Source of the DNA: Lutjanus erythropterus
Lineage: Eukaryota; Chordata; Actinopteri; Lutjaniformes; Lutjanidae
Reading direction: 5' to 3'
NCBI GenBank assembly: GCA_020091685.1
Contig: CM034591.1
Coordinates: 13,670,043 to 13,734,042, forward strand
DNA length: 64,000 nucleotides
Position 1 is the stretch's first letter. The number at the start of each line of letters is the position of its first letter. The position numbers were made by a program, and so were the translations under genes. A model generated the notes under the pieces. It had not been told where the DNA came from, made no database searches, and saw nothing but the letters and a program-made list of their open reading frames with translations. Positions 21,701-34,200 of the stretch are shown piece after piece.

Positions 21701-22024
21701 TACTTTAGAAAAGATAATATTAGGTGTTGGCACAAAATGCTGGCATAGTCATATCCTGCAAAACTATCCTTAATTAAGATACATCAGTCACAAACACCTG
21801 AGAAACGAAGCTAACAGACCTCATTAATAGATTTGAGGGAGGAAACGTGTACTTTTGCACCCTCACTATTATTACAATATATGCATTAATGACTTGGAAG
21901 GAATTTAATAGATGTCATTACGTGTATTTTTTATTTATTTATTTATTTTTATTTTTGAGAAATGGAAGTTATCACTATATTGACATGTATGGTTCATTTA
22001 AAGAGGAGTACAGAGGACTGATAG

Positions 22025-22170
22025 AGAGCTGAACATTATGAAGTGAAGCTGACCTTTAACCTTTTGAATATAAAATGTCATCCCGTCATCATTTTGTCTG
22101 ATTAGATATTTGTGTGAAATTTTATCATAATTAGCGTACAAAGTCTTGAGTTATTTCCAAAAACGTGTAT
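22025..22170 (+). repeat. member of the nuclear-receptor-palindrome repeat family, diverged
   Basis: 'GAGGAGTACAGAGGACTGAT', 'GAAGCTGACCTTTAACCTTT', 'GAATATAAAATGTCATC' and 'TGTGTGAAATTTTATCATAA' follow the same order as 27.80-27.96 kb. The palindromes are mutated in this copy. An A/T-rich TTTA repeat (about 21926-21950) interrupts the upstream part. Confidence 0.6.
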
Positions 22171-22199
22171 TTTAACCTTCTGTCACCACTACAGAAACA

Positions 22200-24013
22200 C
22201 TAGGTAACTGCTGCGGTATGATAAGGTAGTTGGTCTGATTAATGGTTTAATAATGTGTGTATTGATTACTGATAGTGGCTGATCAGGCTAATTATCAGCT
22301 CATTTTATTCTGTTTCTAATGGCAGTATGGATTAAACTGTTGTGTGTGTTTGTCTGTCACTGCTGAAAGTACAGAACACAATGAAAAAATAACATTTTTA
22401 TACACAACACAGCAAAATAAACTGAGCCTTGCAGTGTTACGTTCCTACTTTTAACTATAACTAAGCATCAATGGACACAGTGCTGCTGTAAAGTCAAAAT
22501 GAAGCAGAAATCCAGGTATCTGCATATTTATGTTTCCTATACGATTGGTTGAAACCGGTTGGTTCTAACTAAGCATGCACATTTTTAAATCGGTGCACAG
22601 TATGACTGGGGATGAAAATGGTTAAAAAGACATTTTTTCATTTCATCTCGACTTTAATCAGTCACCTATGAATGCAGTGATCGGCAAGGTTTTATAAATA
22701 AAGAGAGTGGATATTTGCACATCAAATCACAGCTGGGCACAGGTGCAGGACAAAAAGGAAATATTCACACACAAATCTGCAAGCGCTCAAGAAATGTTCC
22801 ACTGAAGATTTGAACCTACAAGGTCGCCAGGCACGTGAAACATTTTTTAAAGTTTGCAATTACGCGGACAACCTGTTTTCAAAGGTGGGTATTATTTCAC
22901 TGATTTACTTTGTTCGCACCTGTGCTTGTTTTCAAACTGAGACAGCCGCTGTTGTAGGCTGTTTGATTTGGCCTCTTCCCCAAAATGAAGTCACACAGAT
23001 AGACTGAGACTGTTCTCTTCGTCTCTCTTTTTCTTTGTTACTCGCTTTCTTTCTTCTTCTCGTTCGCTCTCTACATGAAGCCAGATTGCCCTTCACTCGA
23101 GGTAATGAAGCCACTCTATCAAAGACCCGTACCTCCACCCGCCTGCCGCCCACCTCCCGGTTCCTCACTAAAAGGACAATACAGCGCGGTTGCGGTCGAG
23201 CTACGCTGCACAGCTTAAGGACAACATTCGATCTTACTGTATCTTTTGTCTAAAGCTTGTTTACACGATAGCTCACAGTGGCTCATAACCAGCACTGTGA
23301 AACTGATACCGATGCTCTATCACTTAAAATTCTGTTCTCTTCCATCATGCTGCATCGTTCTCCACTGAATGACCTTGAGATGCTTCAGCCACACGGCTCA
23401 GTGAGGATGAGGGTTCTTCTGGGGAGCCTCTCCGCCTCTCGTTACAGTTCTTCACCAGGCAAGTCGGCCATATGGTCACAGCTCTGTAGACCAACACTCC
23501 ACCGCTGAGGAGCTTTATGGGCATAAACGACAGCAAGACAAATTCCTTTTTGGGGGCTGATAAAATCTCTCTAGTCATCCATTTACTATATGGCCAAAGC
23601 TGCTTTCGCTCCAACTGTCTCCCCGTCCGTCCAAATGTCTGTTTTTTCTCTCCAGAAGTGTGCTGAGTGGGGTCGCGGCATTGGCGGTGGCAGCATCTGC
23701 CAGCGAGGAAAGGGCCAAGGAGAGTGAGTGCCTCCTGTTTGTCTCCACTGTCTCCAAGCCCCGGACCATATTCTTCCTGCTAATTAACCTGCTGACGCCT
23801 CCTTACTGTGTACATTTTGGGGGAAGGTGGAAGGAGGGTGTGCAGCAGGTGGGGAAAGAAGCTGACAACTGGCGACTTGAGCTCCGAAGCTCGAGGATTA
23901 ATTACGCTCCGTCTCATTTTCTGACCGCACGTATGCACACACATGCACACCTGCCTGCTTGGCTGCGCAGAGTATCTCTGAGCATTGTGCTTTTTTTTTT
24001 TCACAGATTTTTA
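22200..24013. other. no gene recognised; one exon-like interval
   Basis: Contains a hAT-type phrase 'AAATCGGTGCACAG' near 22585 and otherwise mixed sequence. The best exon-like interval is at 23656-23723. Overlapping frames at 23575-24022 have no motif. Confidence 0.4.
23656..23723 (+). other. exon-like interval with acceptor and donor
   Basis: TTTTTTCTCTCCAG acceptor, 68-bp body, then GTGAGTG donor (preceding base A instead of G). One frame reads KCAEWGRGIGGGSIC.., another SVLSGVAALAVAASASEE. Neither is recognised. Low support because no flanking exon is found. Confidence 0.15.
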
Positions 24014-26248
24014 AAGGGATAGTATGGATTATTTGATGTGGGGTTGTATGAGACATTTATAAGTAGTCTGTGTATTACCAACAATTGATGCAGGAAGCGC
24101 AACAACAGTTTAGAGAAGCAGAGAGGAGCAATGTGGACACGGTCGGCAACAAAAGGTATTTCAACCACTTAAAAAAAGGTCCATCATCATTTCCTACCAA
24201 AAAAAAATTAATGAATTATTAATACCAATACTCTACCAATACTGAAAATATATTCTTTAAGGATTTATATATATGAAATATATGTAATTGATACCATGTT
24301 TTGGTTTAAATTTCTGAACTTGCTCTGTGCCTGAGAACAGACAAGAATTCATAACTTCAAACTATTTAAAAATGTGTTAAAAGCCTTCAAAATCCAAAAC
24401 TAACATTACCTACTGATAACATAGGTGTAAAAAAGGTGCTATTATAATCATCTTTTTTTTAAATCGATTTTTTATGAAAACGTCGGTCCTAATCAGGCAC
24501 ATAAAGGGTTAGCTACACCCTCAGGACCCCTGTCTCACTTACTTGTTTAAAAAAGACGGGAATACTGCTCAAACACTGGTAAACTTTATATTTTTCAACA
24601 AATTCTTTAAAAGATGTTGCTCTCAGATGTGCCTCAACCATAACATGTCAAGTCTGTAGCTCTTCTAAACCCAAGATATGTAAGAATTATGGTAAAAATG
24701 TGCATTTTGATTTGCATTAACAGAATTATTAGCAACTTTAAAAAAAATAAAATGGCTACTCACTATAACTCTGCTGTGAAATGAAAACATGGAACATTCT
24801 GTGAGCTACGTAAGACGTCAACTCTGTCAGATTATCCATTTTAAGGAGGTGACAGAGGTGGCATAAGTTCTCTTAAATAATACAGTTTTGTCCCATTTCT
24901 TAAATCACAGCTGTTTCAGAATAATAAGACACGTCCCTTCAGACAGCTCAACTGTTCATGCATGCCATTATATTTTCTGTCTTACTGTGTTACTGGCCTC
25001 ACAGTCAGCTGTCAAACCTGTTACATCATTATATAAACAAACACTGAAAGTAAAGGAACAAAAACAAATGAAATGGCACCATTGTATAATTTTTAAAAAA
25101 GTACAAGTTGCTCAGTTCTGACAGCTTTACCAAGTTCTATTTAATCAAATTGATTTTTAAATGTGTGAACATTCTTGCCCCAGATGTACTTTCCTCTTAT
25201 GTCACAAAAACAGACTCATATAGAACAGTCAGTGGGGGATCAGCAGCCGCAGACAGGCACAGCAGAAAACAAAAAACAAAAAACACTTTCAGTCTGTCGT
25301 CCTTTTCAATAAGAGGTTTACATATTTGGCATGCACTACCAACAAAAACAAAAAGACAAAATGATCTGAAAATGTTTAGTGAGAAGATGAAACACTGGCT
25401 GAAACCAAACCAAACCTCTGATCACTGATTTCTGTTTATACACTTCAATACTTATTTATTTTTTATGGAGTTCATTTTACTGCTGAATTCTTACTTTTTT
25501 ATGTCATGCCCTTTTAAGAAGAAAAGATGACTAGAAACTCTACATCTGCGTCTTGTTCATTTAAACTGCTATAATGTCCCTCGTGTTGCCAGTGACAAAT
25601 AAACTAATAAATAAATAAGTGTATGCTCTATTTGTAATATTTTCACAGCTTCACCTTGCCGTCCGACGGCCGTTTCTGATGGGAAACCATAATATAATGC
25701 AAACACCGCTCTCTCCCAACAAACCAAACGCAGAACACAGGAGTTGCTGTTCAATGTCTGCCTCAATCTGATAATTTGTCTGTGTTTTTGAGCGACTTCA
25801 GTGAATCTAAACTATCCTTTTAAAATACAGAAATCACACAATAACACAAACAAACTGTCAGGATGAGGCAGCGGTAGACCAGCAACCCCCGTGAGCTGCA
25901 GGCTGCCTATGGAGTTTGGTTTATTTGAAGTGGGTGATATTTGGCTTTTATAATGGCTGTTTAGTGTTGGAAAAGGCTGTCTGACGGCAAAGTTAAGTGG
26001 TGAAAATATTCTAAATATATCTTACCCTTAAACTGATACAGATTTTTTTTTAGGTGGACCTTTTTAAAGAAGCTAAAATACCTTTTGTTGTTGACTCTGT
26101 CTGCAGCAGTTTATTGCTAAGCTTCTGTGCCAGTGCTCCTCTCTGCCTCTGCAAACTGGGGGCGTGTTGACCGCCATCTATTGCAGGTACATTGACATTG
26201 ATAAGTACCTCATACAACCCCACATCAAATAATCCAAGCTATCACTTC
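24014..26248 (+). mobile_element. 2.2-kb element with ~175-bp terminal inverted repeats
   Basis: The left 'GGGATAGTATGGATTATTTG' then 'ATGTGGGGTTGTATGAG' matches, in reverse complement, the right 'CTCATACAACCCCACAT' then 'CAAATAATCCAAGCTATCAC'. Homology continues inward through 'AGAGAAGCAGAGAGGAGCA', 'CAACAAAAGGTATTT' and 'AAAGGTCCA'. The interior carries part of a dead LINE (24950-25620). A shorter relative lies at 37.40-37.74 kb. I see no transposase. Superfamily not assigned. Confidence 0.7.
24950..25620 (+). pseudogene. 3' end of a non-LTR retrotransposon (LINE) reverse-transcriptase ORF, frameshifted
   Basis: Two overlapping frames read as the C-terminal tail of a LINE ORF2. The first (to 25121) has 'KPVTSLYKQTLKV...HHCIIFKK', the second (25108-25428) has 'LIKLIFKCVNILAPDVLSSY', 'SLSSFSIRGLHIWHALP' and 'MFSEKMKHWL'. 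This order (Y/FKQALK..., HHC..., LIFK..LAP..L, RG..LWN.LP, F...LK.WL) is characteristic of RT C-termini in L2/CR1/I-type elements. The frames are out of phase by one, so the protein is dead. The DNA ends in TAAACTAATAAATAAATAAG, a typical short A-rich LINE tail. The RT catalytic core is absent (5'-truncated). Confidence 0.65.
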
Positions 26249-27690
26249 AACCTTCACCGTCAGTACTGTAGGGAAATCAGGAGATTACATTTATATTTTA
26301 TGACAGATTAGTTTTCTTTCTGACTGATCCAACATGGAACAGGAAACACAGGAGAGCTGAGGAAACCAACACAGGGAGCAAAAGTGATTCAGCAAATTTC
26401 CAAACCTTCAGCCAAAACCTTGAGTATTTGATCAGGTCACATGTGACCAGCAACCATGGAGGTAACATGGAAATGATGGTGGAGCAAAGGAGGGAGGTGC
26501 AAACCTGCCTGCTGACACACAGCGTGAGGTTAGAGATACAGATGGCAAAACTGGCTGTGACTCCCTCGGCTTCAGGTTGCCAGGCTTGGAGCCGGAGAGG
26601 AGAAAATGTACCGCAGTCCAATTGCTAGCCTCTTTAGCATGGAAGTTCAATTTCCTACAAATTTTTGCCAGGGGCCCATTAGCATCCATTCTGACTTTTC
26701 CACTTTGTGGTAAGAGCAAGCACTTTTGTTTATCCTTATGAAAATGAGTTCCTGAAGGTAATTGCATCCGTGTTGCATTCAGCGTGTTGTTCATTAGGAG
26801 AAGGAGTTATAAATGGGAGCTCTCACAGCGTATGTTCACGTCAGGCTCTGCTGCTCCCTCTGCCACCATGGGCGACACGCACATCGCTCACTCCCTCGCA
26901 GGAACAGGCGAATATATGGCTGCACCCTGCCAGCGGGAACGAAAATGGGAAGGCGGGGGATGGAGGGGGTGGGGGTGGAAGAACGAGAACGAGTAGCGGG
27001 GAAGGCCACAGAGAGATAGATATAAGAACAGGATCAGAGATGACGACTTGGAAGATAAAACAAAGCAAAGAAAAAGTTTCGACTGGAGATGAGGAACGAT
27101 GAAGAGGTGGAATAAGGAGGGGTGGGGGTGTTGTGTGTGTGTGTGGGGGGGGTGTTGGTATAGCAGAACAGGCAGACGGGCAGGAGAAGTTTCCAGCCCT
27201 CCACCCATCAGAGAGTTCGGCTGTTCAGATGTTTGGTTGGCGGTAAAGGCAGACAGACAGATTGCAGCCAATGATATGTGTTGGGAATCATCTCAGAGAT
27301 GGGCTAATGACAGGAGGGGAGAAGCAGGCAGATGGCTCCCGTCAGGGAAATACGCTTGCATTACCGTCCCAGTGGTCTGGGCTGAGACGGCGTGAACATT
27401 TGGGATTGAAGGGAATAAGTAATGGTTAGTATGAAGGAAGAAACTGAGTGGGGAAGGTGGAGACAGACTGTCCTCTGCTAGACCTCCTGTTTCAAAGAAA
27501 GGAGGGAAACTGTGAGTTTATGATGCCGACACAGTCCATGTTAGCAAGGAAAGAGGCAGAGACAAAAGTGGTTCTCTCAGGTGAGTGTGTGGATGAAGTA
27601 TTTTGCATTGGAAAAATTATTTGGCAAATGTAATTAATCGATCCTTTCTAAGCCCCACCCCTTTTTGGTGTGTACTCAGAGCAGGAGTGA
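26249..27690. other. no gene recognised; candidate conserved block and G-rich tract
   Basis: 26600-26830 is high-complexity DNA with 'GTTTATCCTTATGAAAATGA' and other AT-rich homeodomain or POU-like words. 26945-27170 is G-rich with GT and G runs, including GTGTGTGTGTGTGGGGGGGG near 27137. Overlapping frames of 120-131 codons on both strands (26432-26794 minus, 26707-27102 plus, 26888-27271 minus) cannot all be genes, and none has a domain. Confidence 0.4.
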
Positions 27691-27789
27691 GCTAGAATTG
27701 CTACCTCATGGTTGTATGCAGTCAAGTTGCTGTTTAACTACACATCTGTCCAGACTAATATAATGTAAGTAGTAAAGATATTGAAGGAA

Positions 27790-28050
27790 TTTAACACAGA
27801 GGAGAGGAGTACAGACGACTGATAGGAAGCTTCAGGTGTTTTTGAAGAACATTATGATGTCACAGTGAAGTTGACCTTTGACCTTTTGGATATAAAATGT
27901 CATCACATCATCATTTTAGCCTATTAGACATTTGTGAGAAATTTTGTCATAATTATGGCCAAAAATGCGCTAAGTGAGGTCAGAGTGACCTTGAACTTTG
28001 GCCACCAAGATCTAATCAGTTTTTGAGTCCAAGTGAACATCTGTGCTTGA
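27790..28050 (+). repeat. nuclear-receptor-palindrome repeat, dispersed copy
   Basis: Matches the 22.0-kb copy directly ('GAGGAGTACAGACGACTGAT', 'GAAGTTGACCTTTGACCTTT', 'GGATATAAAATGTCATCACA') and the 6.0-6.8-kb array in reverse complement. It includes a perfect GGTCAGAGTGACC palindrome at 27978-27990. Confidence 0.75.
27978..27990. promoter_or_regulatory. perfect palindromic estrogen-response-element-like site
   Basis: GGTCAGAGTGACC fits GGTCAnnnTGACC. A further half-site TGACC overlaps AAGGTCA-type words in the flank (TTGACCTTTGACC at about 27869-27881, a direct repeat spaced by one). Confidence 0.45.
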
Positions 28051-29140
28051 TGTTTGAAGAAACTCCCTCGAGGGCTCTTAAGACGTCACATTCATGAGAC
28101 GCTCTCCGACCATCTGGCTGCAGCACATACAACATGTACCTGGTTTCTGCACTGAGACAAAAATGTGTGTCCTCCATCCAACTCGCGGTCACACATCAAC
28201 CCATTTCCGAAAACACGGTACTAACAGAGAGGTAGTTAATATTGTATTACACTTTCTGCATCTGCAAGGGTCCACTGGAGTCCGCTTCACTTAAACTTCA
28301 TCACAGTGTGTAGGCTCTGCGCGGATCCCCTCAGTTTGTCGTGACTGCGCACCACTACGGATGCCAATCTGCTGCACATGTTGGAATCTGTCCCTCAAAG
28401 CAGAAAGAAATATAAACAGAACTAATTGGCACACAGCTGTCTGTGTACACGTATGTTCGGGAGTATAATAGAGCACTTAGTGTTGCTATAATGCGGTTGC
28501 TAAATTTGAATTTTTAATCTCTTACACTACTTGTTGATGAGAACAGAAAATGATAATTACTGCCAAGCAGCACTGTCTCTCTCTTGTCTTTCTCTCGCAT
28601 CAGCCCTTATCTTGGTCTTCTTTGTTTCTCTGCCCTTCCCTCCCCAGTTTCCACACAGTGTCAGCTGATGAAGGGGTGCGAGTGGCAGCATCTGTCAACC
28701 CTTAGTATTGGAGTATGTGTCATCTACTCATGCGGGCCCACTTGTATCCCCCTGAGTAGCAGCTAAATAGATCAAAATGGACTAATCTGGTTCCGGCTCC
28801 TCTCGTCTGCTCCACTGGCTCTGACAATCTGCGTCGTTTCAGTCGCGTGTTGTCTGGCCGTCCGCGTCTGTGATGCTCGGCTCTGTTGAAGGGCTCCGGA
28901 TGAGAGGGCTTCAGATCAGCTGTCAATATGGCGAGGAAACTGAGAGACCAGTAACAGATTGACAGTGACAGAGTCTCACGGGAAGATCAGATACGATCCA
29001 TGAATCACAGACAGCAAACGCTGAAACCGAATCTATTGTTTATTTACACAGCGATGTACAAGTATCACATCACACGGGGCATGTCAGTGTCTGCTTTCTT
29101 CAGCTCGCCTGTCTGTTATCCGGTGTCACACTTGTACATG
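28051..29140. other. no gene recognised
   Basis: Mixed; 28760-28900 is relatively CpG-rich (GTCGTTTC, GTCGCGTG, CCGTCCGCG). Small open frames on both strands carry no motif. Confidence 0.4.
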
Positions 29141-29612
29141 CAGTGTTGTGCAAGTTCACACTTGACAAGAGTTAACTCAAAGTTGAGCTCATTGTCCCAA
29201 AAATGAACTAGTTCACATTCATTTCTTCTGTTTAAAAAAAAAAAACACCTCCTACCATGGACGCTTGAGTCTATTTATGTATTTTTGTATTAATTTGGAC
29301 AGGCAGAATAACTTGACAACTGGAGAACGTTTTATTCTACAGCAGACAGCAAAGTTGAACACAAACACAAGCCGACTGTTAAAATTTCTAACTGGGAACT
29401 CTGAAATTCCAACTTCCCAGTTCATATGGAACATATCATAATGTATGAGAACAGCAAGGAAATGAAAATGGAGACGAACTTATTTAACACAGAGTTGCGC
29501 GTTCGTTGCTGTAACAGAGACTCCAGTCTGCAGTGCTGAGGTCAGACACTTCATGTTCCACGATCAAAGACAGTTTGTATATCATGTCGATACTTCTGTC
29601 CAAATTGACAAG

Positions 29613-29646
<34 letters not shown>

Positions 29647-29750
29647 GCTGTGAGTCTGCATCAGACTTTTTTTTTTTATCAGCTGACGATGTGAGCTGAA
29701 TCATGTTCACGTTCATTAGTTGCAAATCGATCCAATCAGTGCACTGTTCA
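29141..29750 (+). mobile_element. hAT-like element, decayed
   Basis: Begins CAGTGTTGTGCAAGTTCACA with 'GAGTTAACTCAAAGTTGAGC' and 'GAACTAGTTCACATTCA', a style of left end I know from fish hAT repeats. A matching right end is suggested by 'GAATCATGTTCACGTTCATT' and 'CAGTGCACTGTTC' near 29700-29750. Pairing is imperfect. A (TC)n tract lies inside. Confidence 0.4.
29612..29646. repeat. (TC)n microsatellite
   Basis: CT repeat with one TTT interruption. It accounts for the Arg-Glu run in the minus-strand frame here. Confidence 0.93.
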
Positions 29751-30559
29751 AAAACATGACCATGTATAATGAAGGTGCTCTGTTGGCACATCCATGCACA
29801 GCACTGTACATTATCACATACATAAATAAAAAAGGCACTGCTGCCCCCTGATAGTTGATTAAACCACTGATGCAGTGACGTGTCGGCCAATCATATGTCT
29901 TTGTTTCCCTACTTCTGTGTCCTGTCTCCCTACAGTTCCAGTGCTGTGTAAGCAATTGAGGAAAAACTTATTCTCGCCTTTCACCAGTTTCCATTTTTAC
30001 TCATCCCCATCCTTTTTTTTTTTTTTTTTTACCACGACATCAGCAGAAAATGCAGCTTGATGATCCGTGTTTCTCTGACTCTACACAAAAAGCAGAATTT
30101 CACTTTAAATTCATTTCAGGTGCTGCACCACGCCATTAGAGTCGGGATTTCTGAAGCATGGACCTTTTGTGTTGTACACTGTAGTTTCCAGCAAACTGAT
30201 GCTAACTGTGTTGTAGCTACCATTAGCTACTTAGCTCACTTAGCGGTTGTATTAGACTGGGCTACAACCAAGAACCTGAAATACATTATGTTACATTACA
30301 AAGGTGATGTACAGGACTCAAGTTAATTTGTAAGTATACATCGTCCATCATTGATAAGTCTGTGAGTATTTCTTTTTGTGAAGGTGGATGCTATTTATTC
30401 TCCTGTTTTAAACAACAAAGTTATACTGCGTTGACATTAACTGAATGTTCACATCATTTTGCTGGTTGTTCCAACACATTCAGAATCATCACCACATTTA
30501 CGGTTGGCATTTAACAGGCTTCATGTCCCAAAAAAATCTATATTTCAATAATCAAATAA

Positions 30560-30618
30560 TTATCATAAATGTGCAACAACTAGTCGACTAGGAAAATTCT
30601 CAGTCAGGAGCAGCCCTA
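30560..30618. mobile_element. hAT-like right end (…CTAGTCGACTAGG… to CAGCCCTAA)
   Basis: 'GCAACAACTAGTCGACTAGG', then 'CAGTCAGGAGCAGCCCTAA', is a common form of fish hAT terminus ('TAGGGCTG' when reversed). The partner end was not located; part of 29.9-30.6 kb probably belongs to it. Confidence 0.4.
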
Positions 30619-30839
30619 AAAGAAAGTTTACTTTTCTAAGTTAGAAAGCAGCATAGAAGAAAGAAATGGAGACAAGAGACATCTCCTTTCTGTTATCTTC
30701 CTCTAATCCTCTCCGTCTCTTTCTCGTCTTTGTCTCCACTCTGTATTGGAAACATAAAGCGTTTTTGGCCCAAGACAAGAAGTCTGCCGTGCAGGATATA
30801 CAGTAAGATGAGAGAGTGGCTAATCTTCCTTCATTACAT

Positions 30840-31250
30840 TTAAAATGATCTTGAGTGAGTCATTCCTAGTGGCCCTCTTACTACGTCCTGCCGGGCTGTG
30901 TGGGTGGATGACTCTGACTGTGTCAGACAACTGCTGCTGGCTTATGCATTTAGCCGACGCCATTGGACCACAATGAGGGGAAGTACTTTCTAATGCAATA
31001 GGGAAATGGTCATTAGTTTGGCAGCTTCATCATCATTACGAGGCTTAAATAGGTCAGCCGCTGACTTCAGGAGGGCGGAGAGGCTCTTGTTTCTAGGAGG
31101 AAATCTTTGTGTTCATTATTGCCCGTAGTTTAGGATTGTTCATTCGCAATCATTTTAATGTGAATTTGTCAATTAAACTTTGATCAGTTTAATTACTGGA
31201 CACATTTCAGACTCACTGTTATTAGCTCTTGTAGCAGCTTATGCCCCGGC
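30840..31250. promoter_or_regulatory. candidate conserved non-coding element block
   Basis: High-complexity DNA without repeats, with stop codons in all frames. It is dense in homeodomain-type and HMG-type words: TTCATTCGCAATCATTTTAA, GTCAATTAAACTTTGATCAG (a CTTTGATC TCF/LEF-like word) and GTTTAATTACTGG. Such composition is typical of developmental enhancers. Conservation was not tested. Confidence 0.35.
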
Positions 31251-34200
31251 CGCCTCTCGCCGAGATGACGAAGGACCGTAAGAGAACTAAGATATGATAA
31301 AAGTCCATTTATATGCAACCACCGTCGCATACACATACAAACTATTCCCCTCTGGCAAAACACAGCCCGGGATACACTGTGCTCTCCGAGGCAGTAAAGG
31401 TGCTGAGGGAGCGAACATAAATTTCATTTCATACACCAATCATAGCTTTATTTGACTCCACCTGTTTGATAATGCTCACACTGTGGCTTATATTGTGATT
31501 TTCTGGGCTGAATAAGATTCTTTATGGCCTAAACAATAATAGAGACAAAATATGGATTAGATATAAATTCATCATACACTGTGAATGAGTATACGGAAAT
31601 GTGGATATAAATATGTATTTTCCTCAGCCATGGGGATAAACAGGTCTGTATATTTAGAAAAATGTGCTTATTATTATTCAAGCATGAGATTCATCTGAGG
31701 GTGCCTCACCCTGATAGAAAACAGTGTTCTTTGATGTTCAGAGTCAAGATAAAAGAGTCATTGTTTTATGTTTGTGTCCATGAAAAAATATCTGTAATTC
31801 ACTGTTTGCCAATTATGCACTGTTTTTTTTCCACAGTAAAGGTGGATGTCTAAGAGTTTTTTCAGCACAAATAATGAAAATGAGTGGATCAGAAAGAAGA
31901 AGCAGCCAGTTAAATCTTTGTTTTCTTTGTTGAATGTTAGAATAGTGAATATTAGCTCTGAGAAATACTCATTTTCAGACACCACTTAGCTGCTTCTACA
32001 TTTTGAGTCAAACAATACAGTAATATGCTGTAGACTTTTCTAGCATTTATTATTATTTTTAGTTTTTATTTTCATTTTTGTCATATTTTTGTTTCTCTTC
32101 TCATCCCTGCAGTCACTAAGTTTTTAATGCTTTCAAGAGTCGCACGTCTCTTGCAGTTGATCTCTTGGCAATTTGACATCAGCATAATATGATCACTATA
32201 TGGTAATTGATAATAATGTATATGTATGTATACAAAAGAGTCACGTGTCCTTCTGAAGTGCTGCATACAAACAGGCAAAGGAGAAAACTGCAAGTCAGAG
32301 AGTTAGAACAGCGCAGAGGTTACTTCACTGTTGAGACACACACACACACACACACACACATGCACACACACGCACACACACACACTCTCTCTCTCTGTCA
32401 TATTCTGTATAGATGGCACGCACTGGAATGTGTATGCACATATATATAAAGGGATAATGCCTCATCATATATTATCCTGCTTATACCATGGTCGCCAGCT
32501 AAATACAAAATATTAAGACCATTAATTTATATTAATGAGGGTCTGACTAATACCTGGAACAATCACTACCATCCCATAAAGTTCCTATGCAATGGAAACG
32601 TTGTTCACTACTCCTAAACAGGACGAACTTTAGGTACAACTTATGTTATGCTAGCAAGCTTATGCAAACAAAATTCAAAGTCAATAACGTATTGTTGAAA
32701 AATAATAGCAAGACTAGCTAGCTATCAGCCATTGTCCTCAAATCAATATCAAGATTTTCACAATTTCAGTGAGTGTTTCTTCACAGCAGAGTTGTGTGAA
32801 ATGCTAATTACCACAGATAAATATCACCAGCAGAATCCCTGAGCTAAGCTAACACATTAGATAGATAACGGTATTTTGGGGTTTATTCAAGCTACTTTAC
32901 TGTAATGATAGAGGAGTATCCCATCCTTGGAAAGCATTTTGTAGCCTCGCATTTTCTAAATTTAGGTGATTGTTATTGAGAGTTGTGCTAGAAAATCTGT
33001 GCTAGTCAAGCAACTTAGCAACAGTTGTGTAACTGAAAATAATGTTACTCACACTTTGATAAGACAAATCCATTAGGAGACAGGAATGCATTCAACTTGC
33101 ATATCTCTAGGCGCAGGTCCATACAGGTGTTTGCAGGACACAGTTTAATTTGAAAGTAATGTGAGTGAAATTTGTGTTGGAATCAATGAGCAGAATCAAA
33201 CTTAAAATGTTTTAATGATTCTTTTGGAATCATAATTTTGGAATGGATGCTTATTTGTAATATTTAGAAACTACGCCATGTGCACCATCAGCTGCAGCCT
33301 GAAGTGGTGAGTTGAATAGCGAATGGGATGATGAGTGAGACAATCAGTTATGTGAAACAAAGTCTCAGTAAGTTTAGAGGAGCAGTGTACATCATTCACC
33401 ATCCCGTGGTGTTCAGAGGACGAGGCGCTCAGTATTGTACAGAGGCGTAGCTTCCTAACGTGTTGCAATGAATTGTAAATGGAGGCTTTGACTGTGTCCC
33501 TGTTGCTATGGTTATTTACTTTAGAAATAGGCTGCACATTAATGTAGAACAGTGAACAAATAGTTTCAGTGGTACTACTTGTGATCTGTGTCCACATAGT
33601 GTTTAGAGAAAAGTGGGAACGCCCAGCATCTTTCTTCTGAGTGCTCTGATCTTCTTTGTGCAGCTGCTTCTAATTGAAAATTCCTTGAACTTTTCAGAAA
33701 GATGCTGGTACGGCCACTTTTGCTTTTTTCAGGCAACCAATTATATACATGATGGGGACTAGTTGGCCTGATAACCAAGAACATGGAGTGGAGTTTGCCT
33801 TTCTCTGTTTTTTTCTGAAGGGAACTGAAGAGCCAAGACTCAACTCATTTCCGTGCAGGACCTCAGAGAGAAAAAGGGTTTTAAAAGTCTTTGTGCGTTC
33901 AGCTCTCAGCACTTTTGTAGCTTCTAACTGAATCTCTATGGTCTGAAGTTTAGTTTCCCTCCTGCGTCGCTCTTTGTACTAGCAGGCATCTGCTTTATTT
34001 TACCGTTTCAAGTTCACTTTCAGCTGTATAGAAGTTGTGTTAGATGACAAACATTTCCACACCTTGCGGCTTCATAATAAAAGTTGCTCAATAACAAAAT
34101 ATCTGGGGACTTTTACTGGGACGAATTTATGGGAAATGAAATGTAGTGACCCAGTGTTTTACAGCTGCCCGACAAAGACAAGCACGTATCAACACACACC

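Noticed and set aside
26707-27271. Overlapping 131-codon plus and 127-codon minus frames
   Set aside because: Both arise in a G-rich/C-rich tract. They exclude each other and neither has a motif.
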